From positions 2,651,257-2,715,256 of the forward strand of contig SJPJ01000001.1 in NCBI GenBank assembly GCA_007859835.1: a stretch of 64,000 bases of DNA, in the 5' to 3' direction. Position 1 is the stretch's first letter. The number at the start of each line of letters is the position of its first letter. The stretch is from Novipirellula herctigrandis (GTDB taxonomy: Bacteria; Planctomycetota; Planctomycetia; Pirellulales; Pirellulaceae). A program made the translations under genes and the position numbers. Under the pieces are notes generated by a model. It worked only from the letters and a program-made list of their open reading frames with translations, was not told where the DNA came from and searched no databases. Positions 17,441 to 26,691 of this stretch are shown piece after piece.

Positions 17441-18610
17441 ATGGGCCTCTTTTTTGACCAGATCGATCCGCACCGAGGCATGCGCAAACTCACGCGTTGC
17501 GGTCAGGCCGTTCCACCGGGCGACATCCTTGGGCGGCCCAAGTCGGCGGGCGAATTCAGGATAAGATTCCAGCATGCCGTCACGATCCGTGTAACCCCAA
17601 GAGTAGCAGAAGTAGGATCCGGTCTGCGCGCCGATCAGAAAGCAAGCAAGCGGAAACGTGATGCGCTGGCGAGCAAGTTCTAGCAGCTCCGCATGAGGCC
17701 GTTTCATCATTTCTCGATCGAGCCAGTTGAAACCCGGCCACCCTTTGACAACCACGAACTTTCCTTTCTCAGCAGCGAGTGCCACCGAATCGAGATCCGC
17801 TTTGATGTCCTCCGGGGCGGATGTCCGGAATGCACCGAAGTGCTCGATCATCACGCCATCGACGCCTTCCCAGTCAAGTATTTCGCGAAAATCCGTCGTC
17901 CTTAAACCGTTAACAAGCACCACACTATCGGGTCCTAGCTTGCGTTTGGTCAACGCGATCATCTCGCGCAGTCCATCAACGATGGCATGTGCCTTTGGTT
18001 CCCCAACCTGCTTTGCCAAAGCAGGTGAAATCGCCTGCGGTAGGGCGTCAATGAACACACCGCCGAGTGGCGCCGAGCGGTTCGCCGCCGCAACGACTTC
18101 CGACCACCACTCGCGAAACTCTGCATTGGACGGATCGGGACGCGGAGTGCCAGAGGAGTGAGTGACGACGTCGCCCGTAGCGGTGCGCAGCGTCCATTCC
18201 GGACGATAAGTTTTGTGCGCGTCATAGCCTCCCCAGTTGATGAACGCATTGAAATAGAACAACACTTTCGCATCGGGATTGCGGGCCGTGATTCGTCGGG
18301 CGGAGTCGGCAATGCCCGCTTCCGTGCTGCCATGCGTTCGGCTGCCGTGACCTTTCTCGAGCACGACAAACCGGCTGTGGCTTGCAATAAACGCAACCTC
18401 CTTCTCGGTCAAATCAACGGTGCGTTTTCCAAAGTGAATGTTCAGCGGCACCTGTTCCCAACTGAAACCAAGGAAGTCAGCAACGGTCTTAGAATTTTCC
18501 GAGGCCGCAGTGACTTCGCGATTTCCATCCGCATGCGCGCACTTTGCGGGAAGCGAGACGAGAACGACCATCAACGGCAAAGCAGTTTGGAACAATCGAT
18601 TCAGGTTCAT
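17423..18610 (-). CDS. Exported TIM-barrel glycosidase-like protein (GHL15-type, unassigned)
   Basis: A 395-residue exported protein of unknown specificity. The ATG at 18610 directly precedes the signal peptide (to about CAHADG); a GTG at 18622 is possible. After about residue 40 it has alternating strand/helix segments as in a (beta/alpha)8 barrel: RFVVLEKGHGS, KVLFYFNAFINWGGY, GGVFIDALPQAI (about 185), VVLVNGLR, DGVMIEHFGAF (about 255) and KFVVVKGWPGF. Acidic residues at the ends of the predicted strands (the Asp of FIDAL and Glu of MIEHF) are plausible catalytic groups. It resembles hypothetical glycosyl hydrolase-like families such as GHL15, but I cannot give it a CAZy family. Between two sulfatases in a fucose locus, an endo- or exo-fucanase role is worth testing. 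Confidence 0.6.
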   Translation of the reverse strand: MNLNRLFQTALPLMVVLVSLPAKCAHADGNREVTAASENSKTVADFLGFSWEQVPLNIHFGKRTVDLTEKEVAFIASHSRFVVLEKGHGSRTHGSTEAGIADSARRITARNPDAKVLFYFNAFINWGGYDAHKTYRPEWTLRTATGDVVTHSSGTPRPDPSNAEFREWWSEVVAAANRSAPLGGVFIDALPQAISPALAKQVGEPKAHAIVDGLREMIALTKRKLGPDSVVLVNGLRTTDFREILDWEGVDGVMIEHFGAFRTSAPEDIKADLDSVALAAEKGKFVVVKGWPGFNWLDREMMKRPHAELLELARQRITFPLACFLIGAQTGSYFCYSWGYTDRDGMLESYPEFARRLGPPKDVARWNGLTATREFAHASVRIDLVKKEAHIKWHQ

Positions 18611-18659
18611 CAGATTCACCACTCTTGATCGAATTAATCAGTTGATCTCGACAGGACAC

Positions 18660-20180
18660 TTATTTCGCATTTTTCCAAAGGACGATCTCTTCGACATCGT
18701 TCTTCGCTGGCGGCCCATCGGTACTTCGGCCACGTTCGATATCCGAGGTCAGTTGGCTTACAAGTTTTTCGACAACTTCGGGGTGCGAGTCATACAAGTT
18801 GGTCGTTTCGCCTGGATCGGACTGCATGTCAAAAAGCTGTCCGATTGGGCTATCTTTTGGCATTTGTTTTTCTGTCGGCGATGTCCAACCTGCCGAGCCT
18901 CTCGCTAGAAGCAGTTTCCACTTGCCTTGTCGATAGGCGAAATAACCACCAATCGAATGATGGATGACTCCCGCCCGAGTCGACACGATTGGTTGGTTGC
19001 TGAGAGCCGGTCGGATACTGACACTATCTTCGCCCGCGCCCTCCGGCACGGAAACTCCGATGATGTCAGCACAAGTGGCCATCAAATCGGACTGGCAAAT
19101 CAGTTGGTCCGATATTGAACCGGGCTCGATCACCTTGGGCCAACGGACGATAAATGGTACGCGATGCCCCCCGTCCCATAGGTCTGCTTTGGACCCGCGC
19201 AAGTGGCCGCTTGGGTAGTGCCCCAGTTCCTGTAGTTTGGTGATGCCAGCTGCTTTCGAGCATCCATTGTCGCTGGTCATGATCACAAGCGTATTATTAC
19301 TGAAGCCAGCTTGATCGATCGCGTCAACAATGTCACCAACCACCGCATCGGTCTGCATGACAAAATCACCGTACTTGCCAAGCGTGCTCTTACCTTGCCA
19401 CGGTGTTGAAGGCAAGATGGGCGTATGCGGGGACGTGAATGCAACGTAGGCGAAGAAGGGTTTCGAGGCATCTTGTTTAGAGATGAACTCGACTGCCTTC
19501 TTTCCGATCATCGGTAAAACGTCAACGGCTTCGAACTCTGGTTCGGCTGGTCCTTTTCGGTTGAAGGCTTTCGTCGCAGTCCCTTCGCCAACAAACCGCT
19601 CGTTTTCAATGTAGATATAGGGTGGCATGTCAAGCGATGCGGAGATACCAAAGTAGTAGTCGAATCCGCGATCGACCGGACCGTTCTTGATCGTCCCCTT
19701 CCAATCGATGTTCGCAGGATTGTTTCCTTGGATTGGTTGATCATCCGTCATGGGCAGATCCAACCCCAAATGCCATTTCCCGATCGCTCCGGTGTTGTAG
19801 CCGCGTTGTTTCAGAAAACCGGCGACGGTCTGGCGATCCTTATCGATCAATGGCTTGCTGAAACCATACAGCACACTTTTCTGCAACTGTGTTCGCCAGT
19901 TGTATCGCCCGGTTAGAATTCCATAGCGGGTTGGCGTACAAACTGACGAAGTCGAATGAGCGTCGGTAAAGATCATGCCTTGCTTGGCCAATCGATCCAT
20001 CGCTGGTGTCGCGATTTTTCCGCGATCTGGGTTCAAGCATTGCACGTCGCCATAGCCCAAATCGTCGGCAAGGATAAACACGATGTTTGGCGGCGTGTTT
20101 TCCGCAAAAACACTGAGTCCGACGACCGTCATCGCAATGCCACTCGCGAACGATGCGATCCTGGATAAATTAGTTTTCAT
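18660..20180 (-). CDS. Exported S1-family sulfatase
   Basis: A 506-residue sulfatase. Signal peptide to about residue 26; D39-D40 in ILADDLGYGDVQCLN; maturation motif C81-T-P-T-R followed by YGILTGRYNWR (Thr in place of the more common Ser is tolerated); AIGKWHLGLDLP; and IMTSDNGCSK as the distal metal segment. The start codon lies 2 nt after the stop of the beta-helix gene, so they are almost certainly co-transcribed, and the GHL15-like gene follows 49 nt further on. This three-gene group suggests combined action on one polymer. Resemblance to the sulfatase at 15511 is clear in the motif region. Confidence 0.93.
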   Translation of the reverse strand: MKTNLSRIASFASGIAMTVVGLSVFAENTPPNIVFILADDLGYGDVQCLNPDRGKIATPAMDRLAKQGMIFTDAHSTSSVCTPTRYGILTGRYNWRTQLQKSVLYGFSKPLIDKDRQTVAGFLKQRGYNTGAIGKWHLGLDLPMTDDQPIQGNNPANIDWKGTIKNGPVDRGFDYYFGISASLDMPPYIYIENERFVGEGTATKAFNRKGPAEPEFEAVDVLPMIGKKAVEFISKQDASKPFFAYVAFTSPHTPILPSTPWQGKSTLGKYGDFVMQTDAVVGDIVDAIDQAGFSNNTLVIMTSDNGCSKAAGITKLQELGHYPSGHLRGSKADLWDGGHRVPFIVRWPKVIEPGSISDQLICQSDLMATCADIIGVSVPEGAGEDSVSIRPALSNQPIVSTRAGVIHHSIGGYFAYRQGKWKLLLARGSAGWTSPTEKQMPKDSPIGQLFDMQSDPGETTNLYDSHPEVVEKLVSQLTSDIERGRSTDGPPAKNDVEEIVLWKNAK

Positions 20181-20182
20181 AT

Positions 20183-22477
20183 CTAGCTTTGATCCTGTAC
20201 AGGGAGATCGGTTACGGGGAGATCGGTTACTGTTAGATCGGTGTTGGTTCCATGGTCACGAATGGGCCCCGAACTGATGACCGAATTTTGCTGGGACTGC
20301 GATCCTAAAACAACAGGATGCAATGTTTCGTTACAAATCGTGATCTCGGAGGCTCTGTAGGTTGCCGGTGAGTACTTGGCGAAGTGTTCTTCATGCCCAT
20401 CTGGAACGCTCGGGTAGTCAACGCAAAGAAAATCAAACCGCATCGGGTAACCGACGATAATTGGACGCAGCGTTTCAGACGCCGAACTATCCGCGCGTGT
20501 GAATGTGATCCGGTGCCCTCGACCTTTAATTGCTGCCAGCGGATGGTCACCCAGAGAATGCGGAGAGGGAAGGACCTCAAGTTCAATGGTCTGTCCCTCG
20601 TGAGAGTCAGAGTGCACGTACAACAGGGGACCATACGCCGCATTGCCGCTGCAATTGGAGATCACGCCTCGACTGGGCAGCGAGTACCCCTGGACGACGC
20701 AGTCCAGCACCTTGCAATTGGTGACCTTGGCACTCTTGGCCATGTACAGTTTGATCCCACCACGAGTCTTTTTTACCACGCAGTTTTCCACAATCATTTC
20801 GCCTGCGCCCTTATAGGCCCGGATGCCATCCTCGGTACAATTGATCATGTGGTTCCGTGGAATCGGGAGCCCCCGGACCTCCTCGGGCCATTGAAGTTGG
20901 TAGTCGAATCGACTGGCCAAATCACGCGAATTCGTTTCGCTGTAGCAATCGTTACTGGGCCGCAGTGTTCCTTCGACAAAAGTGTTCCGTACGGTGGTTC
21001 GATCCCCGCCCTGGACGAAAATCGCGTGACCAAAGGCTTCCATTTTGATGTGGCAACTGTCGATGATCGCGCGATCGCCAGTGATCTGAATGGCGCAATG
21101 TTTCTCGAGGTCAAGGACACTACCGGCCCCAATCCCAAACATGTTTCCATAACCGTAGGGAAACGAACCTCTTACCGTCATCGTCAAGCCATCGATGCGG
21201 TTGTCGTCCCCAGGAATCGAAATCTCGGTCATGCCTCCGAGTTTCTTTCCCCGATTGTACGCACCATAGTCAGTGACCTCGATCATACCATCGGGATAGG
21301 TGTTCTCAAGCGTTCCTCCACGCATCGTGATATGGTCACCAGTGAGACTGAAAAGACGCCTACCGAAAACAATCTGAAGCGGAATCTTGATGTGACATCC
21401 GGACAGGTCCACGTCATTGTTCGAACCAGAAAACCGAAAACCTCTGCGATCCGAGACCTCGTAGGCTCCCGGTTTCAACACGATTTGCTGATTGCTCTTT
21501 GCGATGGCTGCACGCAAGCCTTCTAGAGAAGAAACCTCTACGGTCGGACGACGCCCTTCTTTCTGTGGCTCAAGGGCGAACGCCCTGAAGTTCGTATAGA
21601 TGTGGTGAGTACCAACCATGCGAAACCCAAAGTAGCCTTCCCGGTATACAGGAAAGCGATCGAGGTCGTAGACGGCCTCCCGCTCAACAGCTTTACCCTC
21701 GCTGTCGGTTCCCTCAAACCGAATGCCATCGCCGCGGCCCATCTGGTAGACCAATTTGCCATCGACGATGTATTGAATCACGTCGTCATAGGCCACCAAT
21801 TGCACCGTCATCACGGTGTCCGGAGTGATAAGGTAACCTGGTTTTTCGTCTTTGTCGTTCAGTGCGATATGTTCTGCTGGTTTGCCATCGACTTCGCGCG
21901 GGTATCGCCGAAACCGAGTCGTCGAATTTGTACGTCCACCGGTGCTTGCGTAATAGCAATGCATCTTGTCGTACGTTCCAAACGCTCCGGTGTACCGTTC
22001 TGGATCAAATAGGCCTTGATCAGGCGTTGCCGGATCCGTTGCCATCCAAAAGTTATTGATATCGCGAGGCTGGACACCTTTGATTGCGGGTTCATGAGTG
22101 GGGCAAAGCACGTCGTAGGTAATCATTACGCGTGTCGGAAGTTTCTTCTTGAACCACACGGTGCATCCGCGTCCCGGAACAAGGCAATCCAGCGAGTGGT
22201 TTTTCGCTTCAACGCGTGGTGGTTCGAACCCCGACCGCTGTTGAAGCTGAACGCCCCAGTTGTCGAGAGATTGAAAATCATCCTGTGCCAGCAGTGCACC
22301 AACGTTGAACAGCCCCACGCCATGGCCAAGCACCAGCGGATTTCGGTCGGTCGCTTCCGACGCTCTATCAACTTTCACCAAATCAGACGCACCTTTGGCA
22401 AATGCACTCGGACACAAGACGAAAATCAAAAGCACGCTGAAAAGAAATTTCTTACTTGCCGCAACGCGGTGCGCCAT
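20183..22477 (-). CDS. Exported parallel beta-helix protein with DUF6250-like N-terminal domain
   Basis: A 764-residue exported protein. The ATG at 22477 precedes a good signal peptide (SKKFLFSVLLIFVLCPSAFA); longer readings lack one. Residues about 40-260 form a jelly-roll module of the type annotated DUF6250 (DNFWMATDP-like region, GYFGFRMVGTHHIYTNFRAF). Residues about 270-620 show repeated short turns (LTGDHITMRGG, ITGDRAIIDSCHIKMEA, ENCVVKKTRGGIKLY, VTNCKVLDCVVQGY), as in right-handed beta-helix proteins such as polysaccharide lyases and epimerases. No catalytic motif can be named. The last residues are a TDLPV repeat made by a 15-bp tandem duplication. It ends 2 nt before a sulfatase. 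A lyase, epimerase or sugar-binding role is possible. Confidence 0.7.
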   Translation of the reverse strand: MAHRVAASKKFLFSVLLIFVLCPSAFAKGASDLVKVDRASEATDRNPLVLGHGVGLFNVGALLAQDDFQSLDNWGVQLQQRSGFEPPRVEAKNHSLDCLVPGRGCTVWFKKKLPTRVMITYDVLCPTHEPAIKGVQPRDINNFWMATDPATPDQGLFDPERYTGAFGTYDKMHCYYASTGGRTNSTTRFRRYPREVDGKPAEHIALNDKDEKPGYLITPDTVMTVQLVAYDDVIQYIVDGKLVYQMGRGDGIRFEGTDSEGKAVEREAVYDLDRFPVYREGYFGFRMVGTHHIYTNFRAFALEPQKEGRRPTVEVSSLEGLRAAIAKSNQQIVLKPGAYEVSDRRGFRFSGSNNDVDLSGCHIKIPLQIVFGRRLFSLTGDHITMRGGTLENTYPDGMIEVTDYGAYNRGKKLGGMTEISIPGDDNRIDGLTMTVRGSFPYGYGNMFGIGAGSVLDLEKHCAIQITGDRAIIDSCHIKMEAFGHAIFVQGGDRTTVRNTFVEGTLRPSNDCYSETNSRDLASRFDYQLQWPEEVRGLPIPRNHMINCTEDGIRAYKGAGEMIVENCVVKKTRGGIKLYMAKSAKVTNCKVLDCVVQGYSLPSRGVISNCSGNAAYGPLLYVHSDSHEGQTIELEVLPSPHSLGDHPLAAIKGRGHRITFTRADSSASETLRPIIVGYPMRFDFLCVDYPSVPDGHEEHFAKYSPATYRASEITICNETLHPVVLGSQSQQNSVISSGPIRDHGTNTDLTVTDLPVTDLPVQDQS
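20203..20247 (-). repeat. 15-bp tandem repeat at gene 3' end
   Basis: Units GGAGATCGGTTACGG (20203-20217), GGAGATCGGTTACTG (20218-20232) and a diverged third (20233-20247) code for the C-terminal TDLPV-type repeats of the beta-helix protein. Confidence 0.8.
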
Positions 22478-22644
22478 GCGATTCCCTTCGTGGGCAAGCA
22501 CTTCGTATTGCGAATGCTTTGTGGGGGGTTTGTGCCAAGTCAGGCCATCGCGTCCATCGATTGACCGCAACCGGCAACACACCTTGAAGGCCTTCATTAT
22601 TCTCAACGCAGTTGGAAACATCAATCGTCTTACTTTTATTGTCG

Positions 22645-25600
22645 TTATTGCTTCGCAGGAATGAATTCAACGAAATCGAGCCGAACGCGTTCTTGCTGGT
22701 CGGATTCTGCGACCAGTATAACTTCGTCACCGGTGTTTACTCGAATCTTTTCAAAACGTCGCCAACGCCAACAATCGACATCCTCATCCAACTTGAACCG
22801 GATAACTTCTTCATCGCCGACAAAAAGTCGCACGTCGCTCTGCCCGTGTTCTTCATCGAAATAGGTGATACGAATATCATAGTTGCCCGAGACGTTATCA
22901 AACCGGTAGGACGCTGAACCTTTGCCCATGGTCTCGGCACCCCACTCTTCCACGAAGTCATCGAATCGCCGAAAGTTGTCGAGCTGCATCTCTTCGACCT
23001 CTTTTCCAATGATCGGCGAGAGTCCCTGTACACCGGCTTCGATCATTCCCTGCTTAAAGGCCCGCATCAGGCCAAAGGACGCTCCGTCATAATGCTTCAG
23101 AGCAAGTCCGTTTACCCGGGCGGGATGTTCGATGGCGACTTTAATCCCGGCTTTTACCAGTTCCGGCGTGGCCTTCATCCGAGCGGCAATGCCGGTCACC
23201 AAAGGCATGTCCGGGCCGATCAAGCGTCGGTTCTTTTCCAGCCATGCCATGCGTCGCGAAAAGGTCTCGTTCGGATCGCCCTTCTGCTCTTGATGATCTT
23301 GATTGACAAGAGATCCCAAATACGGCGCCACCTCATCCAAATGCATGCCAACATCCTCAAGGACCCAGCCTCGGTAAGGATAGGTGTCGTTGTAACGCAG
23401 ATGACACCTCGGATTCAGCCGCTCCTGTTTTATTTCCTCCGAGATCAGTCGATAAAATTCAGTGGTGGAGTGTCGTCTCAATTTCAGCCAATTGTGTTTC
23501 TCTGGTTGACTATCCGGATTGGATTGCAGCGTGGGAATGGCAGCCTCAAGATCGAAACCGATCTTCTTGGCTTCAGCAATGCAGTGGCGGCAAAAACACG
23601 TTCCCCCCATTTCAATGGCATTGTTTCGATCGAATAAGTGTTGGCAGGTTTGGATGTAGTCTAGATCGTAATTGGCTGCCAAATCTCCGAACAAGGCTAT
23701 GACGTACTCTCGGACTTCTGGGTTATTGGGACAAAAGCGGCTACGGCTCCAACTGCTGCCATCGATTTTCCGTTGTTGCCAATCGGGATGGTCCTCGATG
23801 ATCGATTTCGGAATGGGGAAATGCGAAACCTCTGCGCCGACAGCAAGTCCGCGACTCCGACAGGCATCCACCAGCAGCCTGAGCCAATCGGTTTTTCGGA
23901 TCCATTCAACATCAGACAACAGCGGTTTGACTGTTCCATAGCGATCCATGTCGGGAAAGAAAGTCACCCGTGAATCTTCGGCCTGCCATGAGTCTCTGGC
24001 AGGATTATGCGGAAACTCGGGGGCCTGAAAGGGACGGTGTTCTTCATGCATGACGACCACCATGTAGACGTTATTGACACCGCACATGGATTGCATGTTT
24101 TCGAGTACATAGTCCATCCCTTCGTCCTGGATGGTCCAGGCGCGGAGCTGTGTGCCCACTTCAAACGCAGAACTGTCATTGGGGTTCCACAACCTTGAAA
24201 CAGCAGAAGGTCGAACATGCTGCACATCCTGTGGTTGATCCGAATTCTCGCTGTGCTGCACGTTGAGTTTGGAGTCCGAATCGACAGATCCAGTACTCTG
24301 ATTCCAAGCGTAGGTTTCGCCTTTACCGAGCGAGATCTCACGCGTTTCTCCACCGTAACCGACCTTAACCAAGCTCCCACCTAGCGAGCGAATCTTTGCC
24401 TGAATCAAACGGCCATCTTTCCAATCGATGTCGACCTCAAATCCGCCACGAGCCCGCAGGCCTTGCACGCTCCCGGTCGGCCAAGCCTCCGGAAGTGCCG
24501 GTAGCAAATGAATTTCACCGCCATGACTTTGCAGGAGCATCTCGGCGATACCAGCCGTTGCGCCAAAGTTAGCGTCGATCTGGTAAACACTGCCTTTATT
24601 GAACAGGTTCTCGGCAAACCTGGGCATGACATGATTGCTGAGGACGTTGTGAGCACGATTCCCATCGCCTAGACGTGCCCACAAACAGACCCTCCACGCG
24701 CCGGGCCATCCGCCGGTGTCTCCGCGTTGAATCAGTGACGTTTGCGCGGCCTTAAACAGTTCGGGAGTGTCGCGTCGATTGATTTGACTGCTTGGATACA
24801 GTCCATACAGATGCGAGACGTGGCTATGCTGATCCTCGGGATTGTCCCAATCCACCATCCACTCCTGTAGCTGCCCATGCCGACCAATTTTCATCGGCTG
24901 AAGACGCGACCGTATCTGTTGTACCTTGGAACGAAATTCCTGATCGAGATCCAAAATCTCGGAAGCCGCAATGCAACTGGAAAAGAGGTCTCGAAGAAGC
25001 TGCATATCAATCGTGGGGCCAGCGCAAAGCGAAACCCCAGAGCGACCGACACTGAGCCCATCTTTAGTTCCACCGCCGTGGCTGTGCTCCGGTGAAATCG
25101 ACGGCGAGGTGATGAGGAAACCGTCTTCGTTTTCCACCAAGGTATCTAAGAAAAATTCGACTGCACCCTTAAGAATCGGATAAGACTTTTTGAGGTGTTC
25201 GGCATCGCCGGTAAAGAGATAGTGTTCCCAAAGATGTTTGCAGAGCCACGCGCCTCCCATCGGCCACATGCCCCACTGTGCGCCGTCAACGGGCGCCGTA
25301 CCACGCCAAAGATCAGTGTTGTGATGGGCGACCCAGCCACCGGCTCGGTAGTGAACCTTTGCCGTATTCCTTCCTGGCTTCTGCAACTCATCGACCATGC
25401 GAAGCAGAGGCTCATGACATTCGCTGAGATTGCAGACCTCCGCCACCCAGTAGTTCATCTGGATGTTGATGTTGATCGTGTACTTGCTTCCCCAAGACGG
25501 ATCGAGTTCGTCATTCCAAATACCTTGCAGGTTCAAAGGCTGAGTACCAGGACGTGAGCCGGAAATCATCAAGTAGCGGCCAAACTGAAATACTTGTGCA

Positions 25601-26688
25601 TCCAGAAGTGGATCAACGCCGCCTTCCCTAACTCTCCTGATTCGTTCGTCCGTCGGCAAAGACTCTGTCTTATCGCCACCAAGGTCAATGGCTACGCGAC
25701 CAAAGAGTGATGAGTAGTCATCAACATGTCGTTGAAGAAGCTGTTCGAACGATTTGCCACGAACTCGACTTGCATAGTCAGCAACTTTCTTGACGGGATC
25801 TCCGCTAACATCCTGATAGTCGACAAAACTGGTTGCGGCCACGTAGACAAGAGTAACGACGTCGGCATTTTTCACGGAGATCTTGTCGCCATGGGCAACC
25901 ACCGTTCCGCCCTCCGCAATGACCTTGACTTGCGCTGCAAATCGAAGCCCGTCCTTTTCCCAGGGCGCAATCAATCCCCTGGCTCCATTCGCTCGACCAT
26001 CTGCGCGAGGCGCGACGTAGCCCGTCATGAGCAATGTATTGTCAGCATTCGCTTGACTTTTGAACTCTTGCGGGCTCGTTAACGACAGGTCAAAGGAGAT
26101 TTGCTTACGAGTATCACACCCAAGTTGCATCACGATGCATTGATCCGGATGGGACGCAAAGACCTTACGAGCAAAGCACGCGTTATCCACTCGATAGCTG
26201 ACTGTACTAACCGCGTTCTGCAAATTGAGTTCACGGCGATAGTCACTTGGCTCTTCACTTTTTGGAAAATCAAGAATCAAATAGCCAAACGGCATGTAAG
26301 CTTGCTGGTACTTATGTTTCCCCAGCATTTTCTGGGCAGTTTCCTCTGCCTTGGCATACTCGCCTGTTTCAAGTAACCCTCGAACGGTGGCGAGGTGCCC
26401 GTAAGCTTCCGAGTTGTCATAGCTGTGGGGACCACCGCTCCAGAGAGTGTCTTCGTTTAACTGCAAACGCTCCTGATCAACTCCACCATAAACCATCGCT
26501 CCAAGGCGTCCGTTGCCGATCGGTAGTGCTTCAGTCCATTTCTCAGCAGGTTGCGTATACCAAAGTCTCAGTCCGTTTGGTGAGTCATCCGGCATGGCCG
26601 CGCGAAGATTCAGGGCGTCACCAAACAGAAGCAACATGCCCAGGCTGAACGATGCCAAAGAATGACAAGCGATTTTCGATGGTGTCAT
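22645..26688 (-). CDS. GH95 alpha-L-fucosidase fused to a second TIM-barrel domain
   Basis: A 1347-residue exported fusion. Signal peptide to about 30. Residues 38-800 are a complete GH95 enzyme: EALPIGNGRLGAMVYGG, LNEDTLWSGGP, TININIQMNYW (N406, N408), SPSISPEHS (E534, general acid) and YQIDANFGATAGIAEM (D705). GH95 enzymes are inverting and favour alpha-1,2-linked fucose or L-galactose. A linker (about 805-830) leads to a second module (about 835-1230) with barrel-like strands (VNNVYMVVVMHEEHR, GLAVGAEVSHFP, LDYIQTCQHLFDR, a GTCFCRHC cysteine cluster, RCHLRYNDTYPY, NGLALKHYDG) resembling unassigned glycosidases. A small beta domain (1240-1347) ends the protein. The second GH95 gene lies 3 nt upstream, so the two are co-transcribed paralogues. 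Confidence 0.9.
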   Translation of the reverse strand: MTPSKIACHSLASFSLGMLLLFGDALNLRAAMPDDSPNGLRLWYTQPAEKWTEALPIGNGRLGAMVYGGVDQERLQLNEDTLWSGGPHSYDNSEAYGHLATVRGLLETGEYAKAEETAQKMLGKHKYQQAYMPFGYLILDFPKSEEPSDYRRELNLQNAVSTVSYRVDNACFARKVFASHPDQCIVMQLGCDTRKQISFDLSLTSPQEFKSQANADNTLLMTGYVAPRADGRANGARGLIAPWEKDGLRFAAQVKVIAEGGTVVAHGDKISVKNADVVTLVYVAATSFVDYQDVSGDPVKKVADYASRVRGKSFEQLLQRHVDDYSSLFGRVAIDLGGDKTESLPTDERIRRVREGGVDPLLDAQVFQFGRYLMISGSRPGTQPLNLQGIWNDELDPSWGSKYTININIQMNYWVAEVCNLSECHEPLLRMVDELQKPGRNTAKVHYRAGGWVAHHNTDLWRGTAPVDGAQWGMWPMGGAWLCKHLWEHYLFTGDAEHLKKSYPILKGAVEFFLDTLVENEDGFLITSPSISPEHSHGGGTKDGLSVGRSGVSLCAGPTIDMQLLRDLFSSCIAASEILDLDQEFRSKVQQIRSRLQPMKIGRHGQLQEWMVDWDNPEDQHSHVSHLYGLYPSSQINRRDTPELFKAAQTSLIQRGDTGGWPGAWRVCLWARLGDGNRAHNVLSNHVMPRFAENLFNKGSVYQIDANFGATAGIAEMLLQSHGGEIHLLPALPEAWPTGSVQGLRARGGFEVDIDWKDGRLIQAKIRSLGGSLVKVGYGGETREISLGKGETYAWNQSTGSVDSDSKLNVQHSENSDQPQDVQHVRPSAVSRLWNPNDSSAFEVGTQLRAWTIQDEGMDYVLENMQSMCGVNNVYMVVVMHEEHRPFQAPEFPHNPARDSWQAEDSRVTFFPDMDRYGTVKPLLSDVEWIRKTDWLRLLVDACRSRGLAVGAEVSHFPIPKSIIEDHPDWQQRKIDGSSWSRSRFCPNNPEVREYVIALFGDLAANYDLDYIQTCQHLFDRNNAIEMGGTCFCRHCIAEAKKIGFDLEAAIPTLQSNPDSQPEKHNWLKLRRHSTTEFYRLISEEIKQERLNPRCHLRYNDTYPYRGWVLEDVGMHLDEVAPYLGSLVNQDHQEQKGDPNETFSRRMAWLEKNRRLIGPDMPLVTGIAARMKATPELVKAGIKVAIEHPARVNGLALKHYDGASFGLMRAFKQGMIEAGVQGLSPIIGKEVEEMQLDNFRRFDDFVEEWGAETMGKGSASYRFDNVSGNYDIRITYFDEEHGQSDVRLFVGDEEVIRFKLDEDVDCWRWRRFEKIRVNTGDEVILVAESDQQERVRLDFVEFIPAKQ

Positions 26689-26691
26689 CGC

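Noticed and set aside
20384-21526. 380-codon open frame on the plus strand
   Set aside because: It lies antisense within the beta-helix gene, has no family resemblance, signal or ribosome-binding site; a codon-bias shadow.
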